A stretch of DNA of 64,000 bases from CAZFGK01 sp964518635 (lineage in GTDB: Bacteria; Zixibacteria; MSB-5A5; GN15; FEB-12). The translations under genes were made by a program, and so were the position numbers. Shown here one piece after another: positions 52,158 through 61,240 of this stretch. Below the pieces are notes generated by a model. That model was not told where the DNA came from and did not search any database. It saw only the letters and a list, made by a program, of their open reading frames with translations. The DNA is taken from positions 62,001 to 126,000 of the forward strand of contig CAZFGK010000004.1 in the NCBI GenBank assembly GCA_964518635.1, written 5' to 3'. Within the stretch, counting starts at the first letter, position 1. Every line of letters begins with the position of its first letter.

Positions 52158-52633
52158 TTCATCTTCAGAGCAATGCGGGTGGTTGACCTGCCGGTAAGCA
52201 TCGGGATTCGTTTCACTTTCCCACCATACGCAAGAACTTCCGCTGCGCCAACAATTTGACTGAGTGAATAGTCTGCCCCTTTGACGAGAATGTCTGGCTT
52301 GATTGACTTGATCAGCCGAAAGGGAGTCTGATCTCCAAAGAGAATCACTGCATCAACAGAACGAAGCGCGCAGAGGATCGTCGCTCGATCTCCCTGCTTC
52401 TGAATCGGTCGGGTCGGCCCTTTGAGACGGCGGACCGACAGGTCGGAGTTCATCCCGACAATCAGGTAACTACCGAGTGCGCGTGCTTTTTTCAAATAGG
52501 TCACATGCCCGGCATGCAGAATATCGAAGACACCATTGGTGAAGACAATGCGCGTCTCCGGCTGCTCTTTTCGCAGCCGTTTCACAACGGCAAGAAGACT
52601 CTTCAGATTGTAGACTTGACCCGATAACTGCAT
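52154..52633 (-). CDS. rfaE2: D-glycero-beta-D-manno-heptose 1-phosphate adenylyltransferase
   Basis: Makes ADP-heptose from heptose 1-phosphate and ATP for LPS core synthesis. The 159-residue stand-alone protein corresponds to the C-terminal half of E. coli HldE. It has the nucleotidyltransferase motif VFTNGVFDILHAGHVTYL and a later GRSTTRI close to the ISGTTRI-type signature. ATG at 52633 is chosen; an in-frame TTG at 52648 touches the previous stop. The kinase half is encoded separately 1 kb upstream, with an unrelated exported protein between them. Confidence 0.92.
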   Translation of the reverse strand: MQLSGQVYNLKSLLAVVKRLRKEQPETRIVFTNGVFDILHAGHVTYLKKARALGSYLIVGMNSDLSVRRLKGPTRPIQKQGDRATILCALRSVDAVILFGDQTPFRLIKSIKPDILVKGADYSLSQIVGAAEVLAYGGKVKRIPMLTGRSTTRIALKMK

Positions 52634-52648
52634 GTCGTGTGCTGTCAA

Positions 52649-53635
52649 TTATTGGTACTGATAGCGTAAAGCGCGCTGGTAGGACATCGTTCGGGTGTAG
52701 ACCGGTTGATTATTTTGCAATTCAGGATCCATGAAGAAAGTTCGGCTGAACTCTTCAGTTTTGAGCAAGAGCGTGTTCATCTCGAGCAGCAACTCAGTTT
52801 TCATCGTCATCGCCCCTTTACTCATGGGATATGAAGCAAGGGTGGAGTCTGCCAGTTTGAAGCCGCGGAGGACATCCCGAAATGAAAGTTCAGAAACAGT
52901 TGAAATATCTTTCGGATTGGTCGCGGCAGAGATTCTCACTTTGACATGCCAGACTCCCTGAATGCGAATGGTGTCTTCGATGCGGGAGACAATGAAAGAC
53001 TGCAGACGATGTCCATTCGGTAATTGTACTTCGCTCGTGTCAAACTTGGCATCCCCGATGACCATTTCACGGTTCAGGAGATTCGCCAGTCGACCATTCC
53101 ATTCCCCCATGACCCGCATCTTGATATTGGAACCCCCGATCGATTTCATGATGGCGGCGGCTGAGTCCGGGGGGAAAAGAGCACTCAGCTTCGACTGTAT
53201 CGCATTCATACCGGTCAGATCTGTCGCATTCCCGGAGTTGTTCAAGTGTAACTGCGCAGTCACACCCACTACGATCTGCGACATCGGGTCATCAAAGACT
53301 GTACTATTGACATAACGCTTTACCGACTTTGGAGTAGAAGCAACGATGTAGCCATCCTTTGATTTTGTAAGATGGACATCGTTTATAGTGACCAAGCTGT
53401 CACGCAATGTTGAATCACCATTATTGAGTCCGGTGATGGTGGTTTCGAAGACCTGATATCTCATCCCCTTTTTCATGTTCTTGTCATTTAGTGGACGAAA
53501 GGCAAGGGTTCGTCCCTTTGGCATGGGACGTTCGACGACTGATTTCGAACTCCCGGGCTGTTGGGCTTCTGCAGAATTGTATACAACGGACAAAGTGATC
53601 GCGAACAGCATCACGGTATACTTCGAAATGTTCAA
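52649..53635 (-). CDS. Exported protein of unknown function
   Basis: A protein of about 328 residues with a signal peptide (TVMLFAITLSVVYNSAEAQQ) and a mainly beta body resembling a large lipid-exposed or lipocalin-like sheet: RYQVFETTITGLNNGDST, VVGVTAQLHLNNSGN and WHVKVRISAATNPKD. No lipobox or catalytic motif is seen. The start is uncertain: TTG at 53635 gives a positively charged N-terminus, ATG at 53611 does not. It separates the two heptose-synthesis genes, 7 bp after rfaE1 and 15 bp before rfaE2, so it is likely cotranscribed with them, possibly as an envelope protein. Confidence 0.65.
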   Translation of the reverse strand: MNISKYTVMLFAITLSVVYNSAEAQQPGSSKSVVERPMPKGRTLAFRPLNDKNMKKGMRYQVFETTITGLNNGDSTLRDSLVTINDVHLTKSKDGYIVASTPKSVKRYVNSTVFDDPMSQIVVGVTAQLHLNNSGNATDLTGMNAIQSKLSALFPPDSAAAIMKSIGGSNIKMRVMGEWNGRLANLLNREMVIGDAKFDTSEVQLPNGHRLQSFIVSRIEDTIRIQGVWHVKVRISAATNPKDISTVSELSFRDVLRGFKLADSTLASYPMSKGAMTMKTELLLEMNTLLLKTEEFSRTFFMDPELQNNQPVYTRTMSYQRALRYQYQ

Positions 53636-53642
53636 ACGAGTT

Positions 53643-54671
53643 TCAGGCTGGTTGGACACGTACGACCTCAGGTAGGGTTGAAAGATCCAGTTGGTGATGC
53701 AACTCATGTTCGAGTTGCGGAAGAGTAATGGATGCCGTGCCGACCTCGCCGACAGTAAATCCGGCGGCGGCGTTGGAAATCACGGCCGCTTCAACAAGAG
53801 TTGCATCCGCAGCCATCGCCGCCACAAATGATGCAATAACAGTATCACCGGCACCGGTGACATCGAAGACATGACGGGCAAAAGTCGGAATATGGGTGAT
53901 GCCGGAGGCATCAAAGAGTGACATCCCCTGCGGACCACGAGTGATCAAGACGGCGTCGGCATTCAACCGTTCACGAAGTTGCTGACCAACGGCGATCAGG
54001 TCTTCCTCGGTGCGGATCTTCCTTCCGGCAGCAAAACCGGCCTCGTGATGATTCGGTGTGACCAGTGATGCAAACTGGTAGTTGAAAAAGTTGGCATCTT
54101 TTGGATCGACCGCGACGAAAATACGCCGTTTACGGCACCACGGGATGACCTCTGCGAGCAACTCTTTGGTGATCATTCCTTTGCCGTAGTCGCTGATAAT
54201 GAGTGCCCTGAGCTTTGCTTCGTTTTCTTCAAGCTGCTCAATGACCATCGCCGCCTGCTGGGGAGTGCAGGGGATACGATCCTCTCGGTCGGCTCGAACG
54301 ACTTGTTGGGAATTGGCGATCACGCGGGTTTTTACCGTCGTCCGCCGGTTTCGATCCACAAGAATTGAGTCGGGGGACATCCCCTGCTCTGCAACAAGTG
54401 CCTGCAGACGTTGACCGGATTCGTCACTCCCGATCAGACCAATGAGTACTACAGAATCTCGAAGGGCGTGAATATTAGCAGCAACATTGGCCGCACCACC
54501 CAAACGGATAGAAGTTGTCTGAATATCAACCACCGGCACGGGGGCTTCTGGGGAGATTCGTTCGACCGTTCCGATCAGATACTCGTCGAGCATGAGATCA
54601 CCCAGCACCGCGATAGTGGCTTTCCCCATGCGTCCGACCAATTCTTTGGCGCGCGCTTCTGCTAACGGCAT
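53643..54671 (-). CDS. rfaE1: D-beta-D-heptose 7-phosphate kinase (PfkB family)
   Basis: Phosphorylates heptose 7-phosphate at C1 in ADP-heptose synthesis. The 342-residue protein matches the N-terminal half of HldE: LGDLMLDEYLIGTVERISPEAP, the GGAANVAANI motif, ISDYGKGMIT, and the PfkB signature DVTGAGDTVIASF with the catalytic Asp. The start at 54671 gives the usual N-terminal length; in-frame ATG at 54782 would add 37 residues of atypical sequence. Upstream, in the opposite direction, lies the DUF3467 gene. Confidence 0.9.
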   Translation of the reverse strand: MPLAEARAKELVGRMGKATIAVLGDLMLDEYLIGTVERISPEAPVPVVDIQTTSIRLGGAANVAANIHALRDSVVLIGLIGSDESGQRLQALVAEQGMSPDSILVDRNRRTTVKTRVIANSQQVVRADREDRIPCTPQQAAMVIEQLEENEAKLRALIISDYGKGMITKELLAEVIPWCRKRRIFVAVDPKDANFFNYQFASLVTPNHHEAGFAAGRKIRTEEDLIAVGQQLRERLNADAVLITRGPQGMSLFDASGITHIPTFARHVFDVTGAGDTVIASFVAAMAADATLVEAAVISNAAAGFTVGEVGTASITLPQLEHELHHQLDLSTLPEVVRVQPA

Positions 54672-54859
54672 ACGTTTGTATGTAGCACTGATGAGTTTGA
54701 CGAGGACAGACCACAACGGGTTCGGCTTGACATAAGCGGTGAATATAGTAGACTCATCCGCCGCGATCAACGCCTGTCGCAATCAATTTATTGCCCGGAT
54801 GCTGACTGCGAAGAATCGATACCAACAATGCACATGATGCAAAAGGAGAGACGGGCGAT

Positions 54860-55186
54860 ATGACCGCTCCACAGCAACAGATCAATATCGAACTCGGCGA
54901 AAAAGAAGCCGAAGGAATCTATGCGAACCTGGCGATGATCGTCCACTCGCCGACCGAGATCATTCTCGATTTCGCTCGTCTCATGCCCGGCCCGCCGAAG
55001 GCGAGAGTGCTGGCGCGAGTGATCATGACACCGATGCACGCCAAGCTTCTGCACAAGGCGTTAGCCGATAATCTGAAAAAATTCGAGACCCAGTATGGTG
55101 AGATCAAAGTGCATGGCGCACCGGGTTTGCCAAACAAACCGCCGATTGGATTCCAGACCGACGAGGAACCGAATACTGCGACCTAG
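54860..55186 (+). CDS. DUF3467 family protein
   Basis: A 108-residue soluble protein matching the short DUF3467 family: INIELGEKEAEGIYANLAMIVHSPTEIILDFARLMPG, then VLARVIMTPMHAKLLHKALADNLKKFE. The fold is one beta-hairpin plus a long helix; the role is unknown in the family. AAAGGAG lies 12-18 bases before the ATG. It is divergent from the heptose kinase gene and followed by a small zinc-ribbon membrane protein on the same strand. Confidence 0.85.
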   Translation: MTAPQQQINIELGEKEAEGIYANLAMIVHSPTEIILDFARLMPGPPKARVLARVIMTPMHAKLLHKALADNLKKFETQYGEIKVHGAPGLPNKPPIGFQTDEEPNTAT

Positions 55187-55253
55187 CAGTATCGGCTTTT
55201 CACATTCGTTGATTTTTTGCTGACGAAATAGTTTTTCGGATGCTGACTTTGGT

Positions 55254-55472
55254 GTGAGTTATCCCAAGCCACCCGTCCCCTGTCCGTTTTGCAAAGAGCT
55301 GATTCATCCTGAAGCGAAGCGGTGCAAGCATTGCCATGCGGAGACTTCCGTTCCGAAACCGAAAACTCCGCCTCTGGTGACAAAACTCAACACGTTTCGA
55401 GTCGGTCTTTACACCGGAATCGGAATCTCGATCCTTATCGCATTTCTGATCTATTGGATTGTGTCACGATAG
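55254..55472 (+). CDS. Small zinc-ribbon protein with one membrane span
   Basis: A 72-residue protein starting with GTG. The N-terminal CPFCKELIHPEAKRCKHC holds two CxxC pairs, a zinc ribbon of the kind found in many small membrane-anchored proteins. A Pro/Lys-rich linker follows, then one C-terminal membrane span (GLYTGIGISILIAFLIYWIV). It overlaps the convergent heptosyltransferase gene by 9 bp. Function unknown; it could be cotranscribed with DUF3467. Confidence 0.7.
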   Translation: MSYPKPPVPCPFCKELIHPEAKRCKHCHAETSVPKPKTPPLVTKLNTFRVGLYTGIGISILIAFLIYWIVSR

Positions 55473-56507
55473 CATCTTTTCAACTGTGCTACGAACATCG
55501 GCGATTGAGAGTTCATGCATACATCTCATGAACGCCGTTCCCTTTTTCGGACAGCGATTTTTGACACAGCCGAGACATTCTACTGATTCAGCTCGAACAA
55601 CGATCTTGTTATTACTCAAAGGGGAGGTCTCACGCGGATCATCTGCGCCGGAGAGAACGATTAACGGAGCACCTACGGCAGCGGCGACATGACAGGGGCC
55701 TGAGTCATTGCCGATAACCAGAGATGCCTCAGCCATCAGTGCCATCAGTTCAGCCAGAGTAGTCGATCCAGCAAGATTGATTGATCGATCCCCAATCTCA
55801 TTTTGCAGCCACTCCCCTTCCGGCTGGTCTGCAGTCGTACCGACGAGGATAATCTGAAATCCGAATTCGTTTGCAAGCCACTTTCCAAGTTGAGCGTAGT
55901 TCTCTTTTCCCCATCGCCGTGACTCAGCGACTGCTCGAAACGGCAGCACGACAAATTTCTGATCAGGTGCAATGCCGATATTCGATAGACGTGAACGGAT
56001 GCTTGATCTTTCAATCTCGCTCATTTTGAGTTGAGCCAGTTCAGAGAGTTGTCGCAAAGTGTGGTCTGATGATTGTCTATCCTGCAACGCATATAGGCGC
56101 AGATACTGCTCGCTCCGATGAAGATAAGTCTCGACACTCGGCAGCTGTCTCATTTCACTCAGCAGAATTCCGCGGCCATCTGTCGGATAGCCAATGCGAT
56201 GCGGGATTCCGGCGAGCATTGCAGATGCAGCGGAAGAAAACGAAGTTGGCAGAAGAAAAATTTGTTCAATTCCATGCTGCCGCAAACTCCTCGCCACAGA
56301 AAACGCGCCCAAGAGTCCATGACGAGCTTCATTTTCAAACGGGATACAATTCACCCCTTCCACCCGTTCGTAAATCGACGCATACATCAGAGGGGTGACA
56401 ACGCCGACCTCACCGTACACCGAAACCAGTGTTCGTATGAGTGGAAGTGACATGACACAATCGCCGAGATGATTCGGCACGCGAACGGCAATACGTGAAT
56501 CAATCAT
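55464..56507 (-). CDS. ADP-heptose:LPS heptosyltransferase (GT9)
   Basis: Adds heptose to the inner core of lipopolysaccharide at the cytosolic face of the inner membrane. The 347-residue protein has the family start RVPNHLGDCVMSLPLIRTLV, the donor-binding VVLPFRAVAESRRWG region and the C-terminal VIGNDSGPCHVAAAVGAPLIVL signature, with ADDPRETSP following. It could be heptosyltransferase I, II or a later enzyme; sequence alone does not decide. Its ATG overlaps the stop of the acyltransferase gene by 4 bp. Heptose supply genes lie just across the DUF3467 pair. Confidence 0.92.
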   Translation of the reverse strand: MIDSRIAVRVPNHLGDCVMSLPLIRTLVSVYGEVGVVTPLMYASIYERVEGVNCIPFENEARHGLLGAFSVARSLRQHGIEQIFLLPTSFSSAASAMLAGIPHRIGYPTDGRGILLSEMRQLPSVETYLHRSEQYLRLYALQDRQSSDHTLRQLSELAQLKMSEIERSSIRSRLSNIGIAPDQKFVVLPFRAVAESRRWGKENYAQLGKWLANEFGFQIILVGTTADQPEGEWLQNEIGDRSINLAGSTTLAELMALMAEASLVIGNDSGPCHVAAAVGAPLIVLSGADDPRETSPLSNNKIVVRAESVECLGCVKNRCPKKGTAFMRCMHELSIADVRSTVEKMLS

Positions 56508-57514
56508 CGGATCGAGAGTGGCGATGTCGGCGTGCGCTGCAGCGATGATGAAGATGGACTCTTAGGAAGATCCACTCGCACTTGTTTACTGACCTGTCCT
56601 ATACCAATCCCCCAGCGATTGTGGGTAAAAAGATACTGCGCAGGGTATTCACGAATCACCTGTTCACAGATAGCAACATATGCCTGCGTGAGACGGATTG
56701 TTTCATCATGTACGGCTGCGTCTGGAATGGGACCAATCTCATCTCCTAGTATCAGTTGAAATCTATCTCCTGCAATTCGTGGCAAGAATATCGGAACGAG
56801 TGGGACCTGATGTCGACTCGCCAGAAGTGCCGGTAGTTTCGACCATCGTGTGGTGCACCCGAAAAAGGGAAGCTCTATCCCGCCTGATTCGAGTCGTTGA
56901 TCAGCCAGGAGCGCGACCGACATTCCGGATTGGAGTAGCTTTGACAATTGCGGCCATCCACTTCGGTACGGAACAAAATAAAGTCGCGGATGCGCACGCC
57001 AGCGCATGATCATGCGATCAACAAGAGGATTGGTCTGCGGATTGATGAGCAGCGCAATCGGACCGTGATGCTCGGCGAGCCATCTTCCCAGATACTCCCA
57101 GTTCCCCAAGTGTGCGGAAACGAAGATGACCTGCTTGCGCTGTGAAGCAAGAGTTGATCGAGATGCGGGATCGACTTCTACCATGTAGTCAAGCCGTGAG
57201 GGAGTGATTTTCGAGATGCGTGCGAATTCCAGGAAAGACTGAGCTGCAGATTCAAACACCTGAATTGTAATCTGCTCATTTTCAGAAAGACCCAGATCAG
57301 GAAATGCGCGCTTAAGATTGCTCTGAGCAATGGCGCGTCGGGAATGCCATCGACGAGAGACGAATCTCCCGAGATTGCGCGCGAGCTTTTCTGTATGACG
57401 ATCAGAAAGAGAACGGACGATGCTGCTTAGCAGCGACGCCGCAAGATATTCATGGAGATGTTTTATCTTTAGGGGGTGTGCGGCAGATGCACTCTCAGAG
57501 GATGACTCAGTCAC
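56504..57514 (-). CDS. Lipid A biosynthesis acyltransferase (LpxL/LpxM family)
   Basis: Transfers a secondary acyl chain to the lipid A precursor at the inner membrane. The 336-residue protein has one hydrophobic N-terminal segment (EYLAASLLSSIVRSLS), the catalytic H-x4-E in VSAHLGNWEYLGRWLAEHHG and the LLADQRLESGGIELPFFG region, all typical of the family. GTG at 57514 is chosen because GGGGAG lies 7 bases upstream; an ATG at 57544 has GAGG directly against it. It overlaps the peptidase gene by 8 bp and precedes the heptosyltransferase. Confidence 0.9.
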   Translation of the reverse strand: MTESSSESASAAHPLKIKHLHEYLAASLLSSIVRSLSDRHTEKLARNLGRFVSRRWHSRRAIAQSNLKRAFPDLGLSENEQITIQVFESAAQSFLEFARISKITPSRLDYMVEVDPASRSTLASQRKQVIFVSAHLGNWEYLGRWLAEHHGPIALLINPQTNPLVDRMIMRWRAHPRLYFVPYRSGWPQLSKLLQSGMSVALLADQRLESGGIELPFFGCTTRWSKLPALLASRHQVPLVPIFLPRIAGDRFQLILGDEIGPIPDAAVHDETIRLTQAYVAICEQVIREYPAQYLFTHNRWGIGIGQVSKQVRVDLPKSPSSSSLQRTPTSPLSIR

Positions 57515-58463
57515 GATCTTTCTCCCCTCGCCAGGGTTCGTCATCCTCGATCTGCTCCGGTCGCTTAGGATCGCCGTACTCGAAATCCGTCGATTCTAAC
57601 TTCTCCTGTTCTTTCCATCTCCGATGATAGCTGCGACGGGAGAGGATGCGCATGACACCACCCACAATCAAGAGACCGACTAACAGAAGCCAGAAATAGC
57701 GCATATCGAAAAGAAGGGTCAGCAAATCGTAACGTTCGCGCAAGTGGGCATGAAATTCACGCTCAAATTCTGCGACGGTCATGCGGGTGGCATATTGGAA
57801 CGCCTCACGGTGCTCTTGCCCCTCACGAACTCCCCAACAGTATCCTGCAATCCCTTCCGGTCCAAATCGCTGGAGAAAAAACTCGAAAGCCAGACGCGAA
57901 GTCGCATACGACAACTCCGCTCGTTCTTCTCCGAAGCCATTGACCTCATCGATCTCTTCGAGTGATGGAAACGTCCCGAAGACTGCCGTACGACTCATGA
58001 GCATATCCTGCTCCCACTCCCACGGTGATGCCAGCCATGTGGCGAGACCCTCATCCATCCATCGTGGCGGAGAACCGGGTGCACAGGCCGCCCCCAGAGC
58101 CAAGTGGGCATACTCGTGAACCAACAACTCATCAAGTGATCGCCTGAGTGGAAAATGTTTCGGTGACTTGATGACGATCAGATTCTGTCGCGGGAGTGCG
58201 GCTGCCGCCCCCCAGTCAGGGAATTGCCCGCCGACGAGCAGATCGAATTCTTCACGTGTTCTCGCCAGAAAAATCGTCGCGGGGAAAGAGAGTGAATCCT
58301 GCAGTGCTTCTGAAAGCCGAGTACGTGCGACTGACAAGAGCGAATCTGCCCTCTTGACCTGATCACTCTCGAAGTTTTCGTATCGAATGGTTTGAGCTTC
58401 TGACGAAGAATCAGCACCAAAAAATACTGCAAGAGCCAGGAGAAAGCTGAATATGAATCTCAC
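57507..58463 (-). CDS. Exported peptidase MA-like metallopeptidase, membrane-anchored
   Basis: A 318-residue protein with a signal peptide (FIFSFLLALAVFFGADSSSEAQ), a gluzincin catalytic domain with the zinc motif LLVHEYAHLALGA near residue 120 and the third ligand Glu in PRWMDEGLATWLAS, and a C-terminal membrane span (about 255-277, YFWLLLVGLLIVGGVMRIL) followed by a basic-acidic cytosolic tail. This is the peptidase MA layout with the enzyme facing the periplasm. The substrate is unknown. It overlaps the lipid A acyltransferase gene. Confidence 0.85.
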   Translation of the reverse strand: MRFIFSFLLALAVFFGADSSSEAQTIRYENFESDQVKRADSLLSVARTRLSEALQDSLSFPATIFLARTREEFDLLVGGQFPDWGAAAALPRQNLIVIKSPKHFPLRRSLDELLVHEYAHLALGAACAPGSPPRWMDEGLATWLASPWEWEQDMLMSRTAVFGTFPSLEEIDEVNGFGEERAELSYATSRLAFEFFLQRFGPEGIAGYCWGVREGQEHREAFQYATRMTVAEFEREFHAHLRERYDLLTLLFDMRYFWLLLVGLLIVGGVMRILSRRSYHRRWKEQEKLESTDFEYGDPKRPEQIEDDEPWRGEKDRD

Positions 58464-58539
58464 GAGAGAACTCGGGCAATCTCGCTTGAAAATGGCATTA
58501 TTTTACGCATCATGGATGCTTGTACAATAATATCGGGCT

Positions 58540-59376
58540 TTATGTTCGTCGCCGTGGTTTCGCGGGGCGGGATGCAACCTCGCGTCTGGTTGGTGTTGCT
58601 TTGCTGACAGCGGCTCGTTTCGGACGGTGGTCTCGCTGCTTTCGGTTTTCAATCGGAGTATCGGAAAGTGTGAGTTCCTTCAAGTGCGCAATTTCCCGTT
58701 TCGTCAGATCTCGCCATGCCCCTTGCGGCATTCCGTGCACATCAAGATCAGCAAACTGGACACGTTTCAACTGACGAACCGGAAATCCGACCACTTCGCA
58801 CAACTGCTTGACCTCATGCTTCTTCCCTTCAGTAAGCCGAAGTCGGAGAACTGAACCGCGTTCATTGCGAGCGATAATACTCACTTCAGCTTTGCCAAGA
58901 CTCCCGTCAAATATCCGAACCCCATTCCGAAGTTTTTCAACCGCCTCGTCGGTGAATCGTCCCTCGACTCGCGCCTCGTAAATTTTCACGATCTTGAAAC
59001 GGGGATGCAACAGACGGAAAGCAAGATCGCCATCATTAGTAATCAGGAGAACTCCGCCAGTGTCCCGATCGAGTCGTCCGACCGGGTAGAGACGTTCGCG
59101 TGTCGGCGGAAGACAATCAAGTACTGTCGCGCGCCCTTCCGGGTCTTTGACTGTAGTAATCACGTTCGTCGGTTTGTTCAGAAGGATATAGCGAAGGCGT
59201 GATTCGAGCGACACCTGCTTGCCACGTACGGTGACGCGGTCAGTTTTTTCATCGACGGCAATTCCCGGTTCACGGGCGGGTTTGCCGTTGATGCGGACAT
59301 CATGCTCAAGAAGGTAGTCGATTGCACCGCGGCGGGAGGTGAGGCCGGCTCGGGCAAGAAAAGTATTCAGTCTCAT
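58540..59376 (-). CDS. rluB: Pseudouridine synthase RsuA/RluB family
   Basis: Converts a uridine of ribosomal RNA to pseudouridine; the family member next to scpAB is usually RluB acting on 23S rRNA. The 278-residue protein has an N-terminal S4 RNA-binding domain (FLARAGLTSRRGAIDYLLE), the catalytic Asp in YPVGRLDRDTGGVLLITNDGDL near residue 103, and KHEVKQLCEVVGFPVRQLKRV. The C-terminal 40 residues are basic and rich in Arg, Pro and Thr. It is 43 bp after scpB in the conserved order trpS-scpA-scpB-rluB. Confidence 0.92.
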   Translation of the reverse strand: MRLNTFLARAGLTSRRGAIDYLLEHDVRINGKPAREPGIAVDEKTDRVTVRGKQVSLESRLRYILLNKPTNVITTVKDPEGRATVLDCLPPTRERLYPVGRLDRDTGGVLLITNDGDLAFRLLHPRFKIVKIYEARVEGRFTDEAVEKLRNGVRIFDGSLGKAEVSIIARNERGSVLRLRLTEGKKHEVKQLCEVVGFPVRQLKRVQFADLDVHGMPQGAWRDLTKREIAHLKELTLSDTPIENRKQRDHRPKRAAVSKATPTRREVASRPAKPRRRT

Positions 59377-59419
59377 GGGAGAATGAACAGGAGATTAGCA
59401 GGTGAACGCAATCGAATGT

Positions 59420-60334
59420 TTAGGGCAGCGATTCTTCGTGTGATTCTGCAGCCAAAGACTCGTCTGCAGATTCTTGAGAATCTTCTGGAGAGATCTTAGC
59501 CATTGACTCAGCTCCCCGATTGAGAGTCAGAATACGAAGCCCTTCCCCTTCAATGATCTCCATCTCTTCTTCGTCCGAAGGCGGTGTATAGGTCCCGTCC
59601 GCGACATTGAGTTTCGCCATGCGTGCATCTTCGAGAGCGGGATCGGTCAACTGCAACTGAGTCTGTTTGCTCCGGTCCGCCGCTGAGAGCATCTCTTCGA
59701 TTTCGGACATACGTGGGAGATCTTCGAGTGACTGCAAGCCAAAGAATTTCAAAAATTCCTGACCGGTGCCGTACTGGAGTGCTTTGCCGGGAGTGGTTGC
59801 CCGTCCGGTAATCTCGACCAGATTCTTCTCAAGCAACGAAGTAACCACTGCATCGGCGGCAACACCACGAATCGTCTCAATCTCAGTACGAGTGACCGGC
59901 TGTTTGTAGGCAACGATAGCAAGGGTTTCAAGAGCAGCGCGGGAGAGCCGGACTTTCCGTCGACGAGCATTGAGTTCATCAATCACGCCAACAAAATCAG
60001 GAAGGATGGCGATTTGATAGCCACCCGCAATTTCACGAATTCGAAATGAACCACCGCTTTCTACATAGCGCGCATTCAATCGGCTGACAATCTCTCGCAC
60101 ACCAGACACGCTCACTTCCGGAATAATCTGCACGAGTCGATTCGCGGTGATCGGTTCGGCAGCGGTTAAAATCAGCGCTTCCACTGAACCGGTTGTAAAG
60201 GAAGTGATATGCTCCTTCGATGACTTGCGAGAAGGAGTCGTATCGGACTCATCAGCGGTGTCGATGGTCTGAATTGTTTGATCAAGGGTCATTTCGTCTT
60301 CAGCGGTGATCTCGTTCATTTTATTCTCTTTCAT
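59420..60334 (-). CDS. scpB: Segregation and condensation protein B
   Basis: A kleisin-interacting subunit of the SMC-ScpAB condensin that organises the chromosome. The 304-residue protein has two winged-helix domains: SVEALILTAAEPITANRLVQII with GGYQIAI, and LSRAALETLAIVAYKQPVTRTEIETIRGV, the family hallmark. Both ends carry acidic Glu/Ser/Thr-rich extensions of about 40 and 80 residues, longer than the usual 190-residue ScpB. It begins 3 bp after the scpA stop; GTG at 60337 and ATG at 60319 are alternative starts. Confidence 0.95.
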   Translation of the reverse strand: MKENKMNEITAEDEMTLDQTIQTIDTADESDTTPSRKSSKEHITSFTTGSVEALILTAAEPITANRLVQIIPEVSVSGVREIVSRLNARYVESGGSFRIREIAGGYQIAILPDFVGVIDELNARRRKVRLSRAALETLAIVAYKQPVTRTEIETIRGVAADAVVTSLLEKNLVEITGRATTPGKALQYGTGQEFLKFFGLQSLEDLPRMSEIEEMLSAADRSKQTQLQLTDPALEDARMAKLNVADGTYTPPSDEEEMEIIEGEGLRILTLNRGAESMAKISPEDSQESADESLAAESHEESLP

Positions 60335-60337
60335 CAC

Positions 60338-61240
60338 CTAGTTCTCAGATGTAGTAATAGAAATCGTTGCGTCCCTCTCGACATAGTCGGCAGGAAGATC
60401 TTCGTACAGCTCATCAACAGAGGAGTCGATCTGCTCATAGCCGCTGATGGCGGTTATATCAATTCGTCGCGGTCCGGCGGCAAACTCCTGTCCGCGATAG
60501 ACCCATAAGGGGCGAAATGGAAATGACTGCTCGAGATGAAGCCGTCGGCTGCGAGCCAATTCGAGCATCGCGATAAATGAGACAACCGCCACGGGGCGAC
60601 GCGGTGAATCGGAAATCAATTCTTCGAATCGAGCCCCTTCCTGATTACGCAGGAGTGCCATCATCGTCACCATTCGTTCTTCAAGTGAAATTTCTTCCGG
60701 AATCACTTCATGAACGATCTCCGGTCGCTTCCGTTCACCAATCTGAGCGTACGCCTTGACCAGGTCAAAGAGCGTCGTCGCATTGACTAATTCAACCCGT
60801 GGCTCCCGCCCTTCGAGCGGTGATGGCGGAACAACGTATTGCTCTTCGAGCAAGGCCCGTTCACGGAGGGCCTCCGCCGCTTCTTTGAACTTTTTGTATT
60901 CGACTAGAGCGAGAATAAGCTCCTCGCGTGGATCGGCATCCTCATCTTCGTTTTCGTCGCGGGGAAGAAGCAGACGAGTCTTGATGCGAATCAAAGTCGC
61001 GGCCATAAGCAGAAACTCACCGGCGACCTCAAGATTCAGATTCTGCATGAGGTCGAGATATTGTAGATATTGACGAGTGATTCGCGCGATCGGGATGTCG
61101 TTGATATCGACTTCCTCTTTGCGAATCAGATAGAGCAGCAAGTCAAGCGGCCCATGGAAGACATCGAGGTCGACCTGATAGCTGCTGATGATATCGTCCG
61201 GGGTATCGGATGTCACGCTGGCTGCTTTTGCTGCGCTCAT
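60338..61240 (-). CDS. scpA: Segregation and condensation protein A
   Basis: The kleisin subunit of the bacterial condensin, bridging the two SMC heads. The 300-residue protein has the family motif YQVDLDVFHGPLDLLLYLIRKEEVDINDIPIARIT-type start near residue 20, MAATLIRIKTRLLLP, and a C-terminal winged-helix with VVSFIAMLELARSRRLHLEQ. The last 40 residues are acidic. The ATG overlaps the trpS stop by 4 bp, and scpB follows after 3 bp. An smc gene is not in the window. Confidence 0.95.
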   Translation of the reverse strand: MSAAKAASVTSDTPDDIISSYQVDLDVFHGPLDLLLYLIRKEEVDINDIPIARITRQYLQYLDLMQNLNLEVAGEFLLMAATLIRIKTRLLLPRDENEDEDADPREELILALVEYKKFKEAAEALRERALLEEQYVVPPSPLEGREPRVELVNATTLFDLVKAYAQIGERKRPEIVHEVIPEEISLEERMVTMMALLRNQEGARFEELISDSPRRPVAVVSFIAMLELARSRRLHLEQSFPFRPLWVYRGQEFAAGPRRIDITAISGYEQIDSSVDELYEDLPADYVERDATISITTSEN

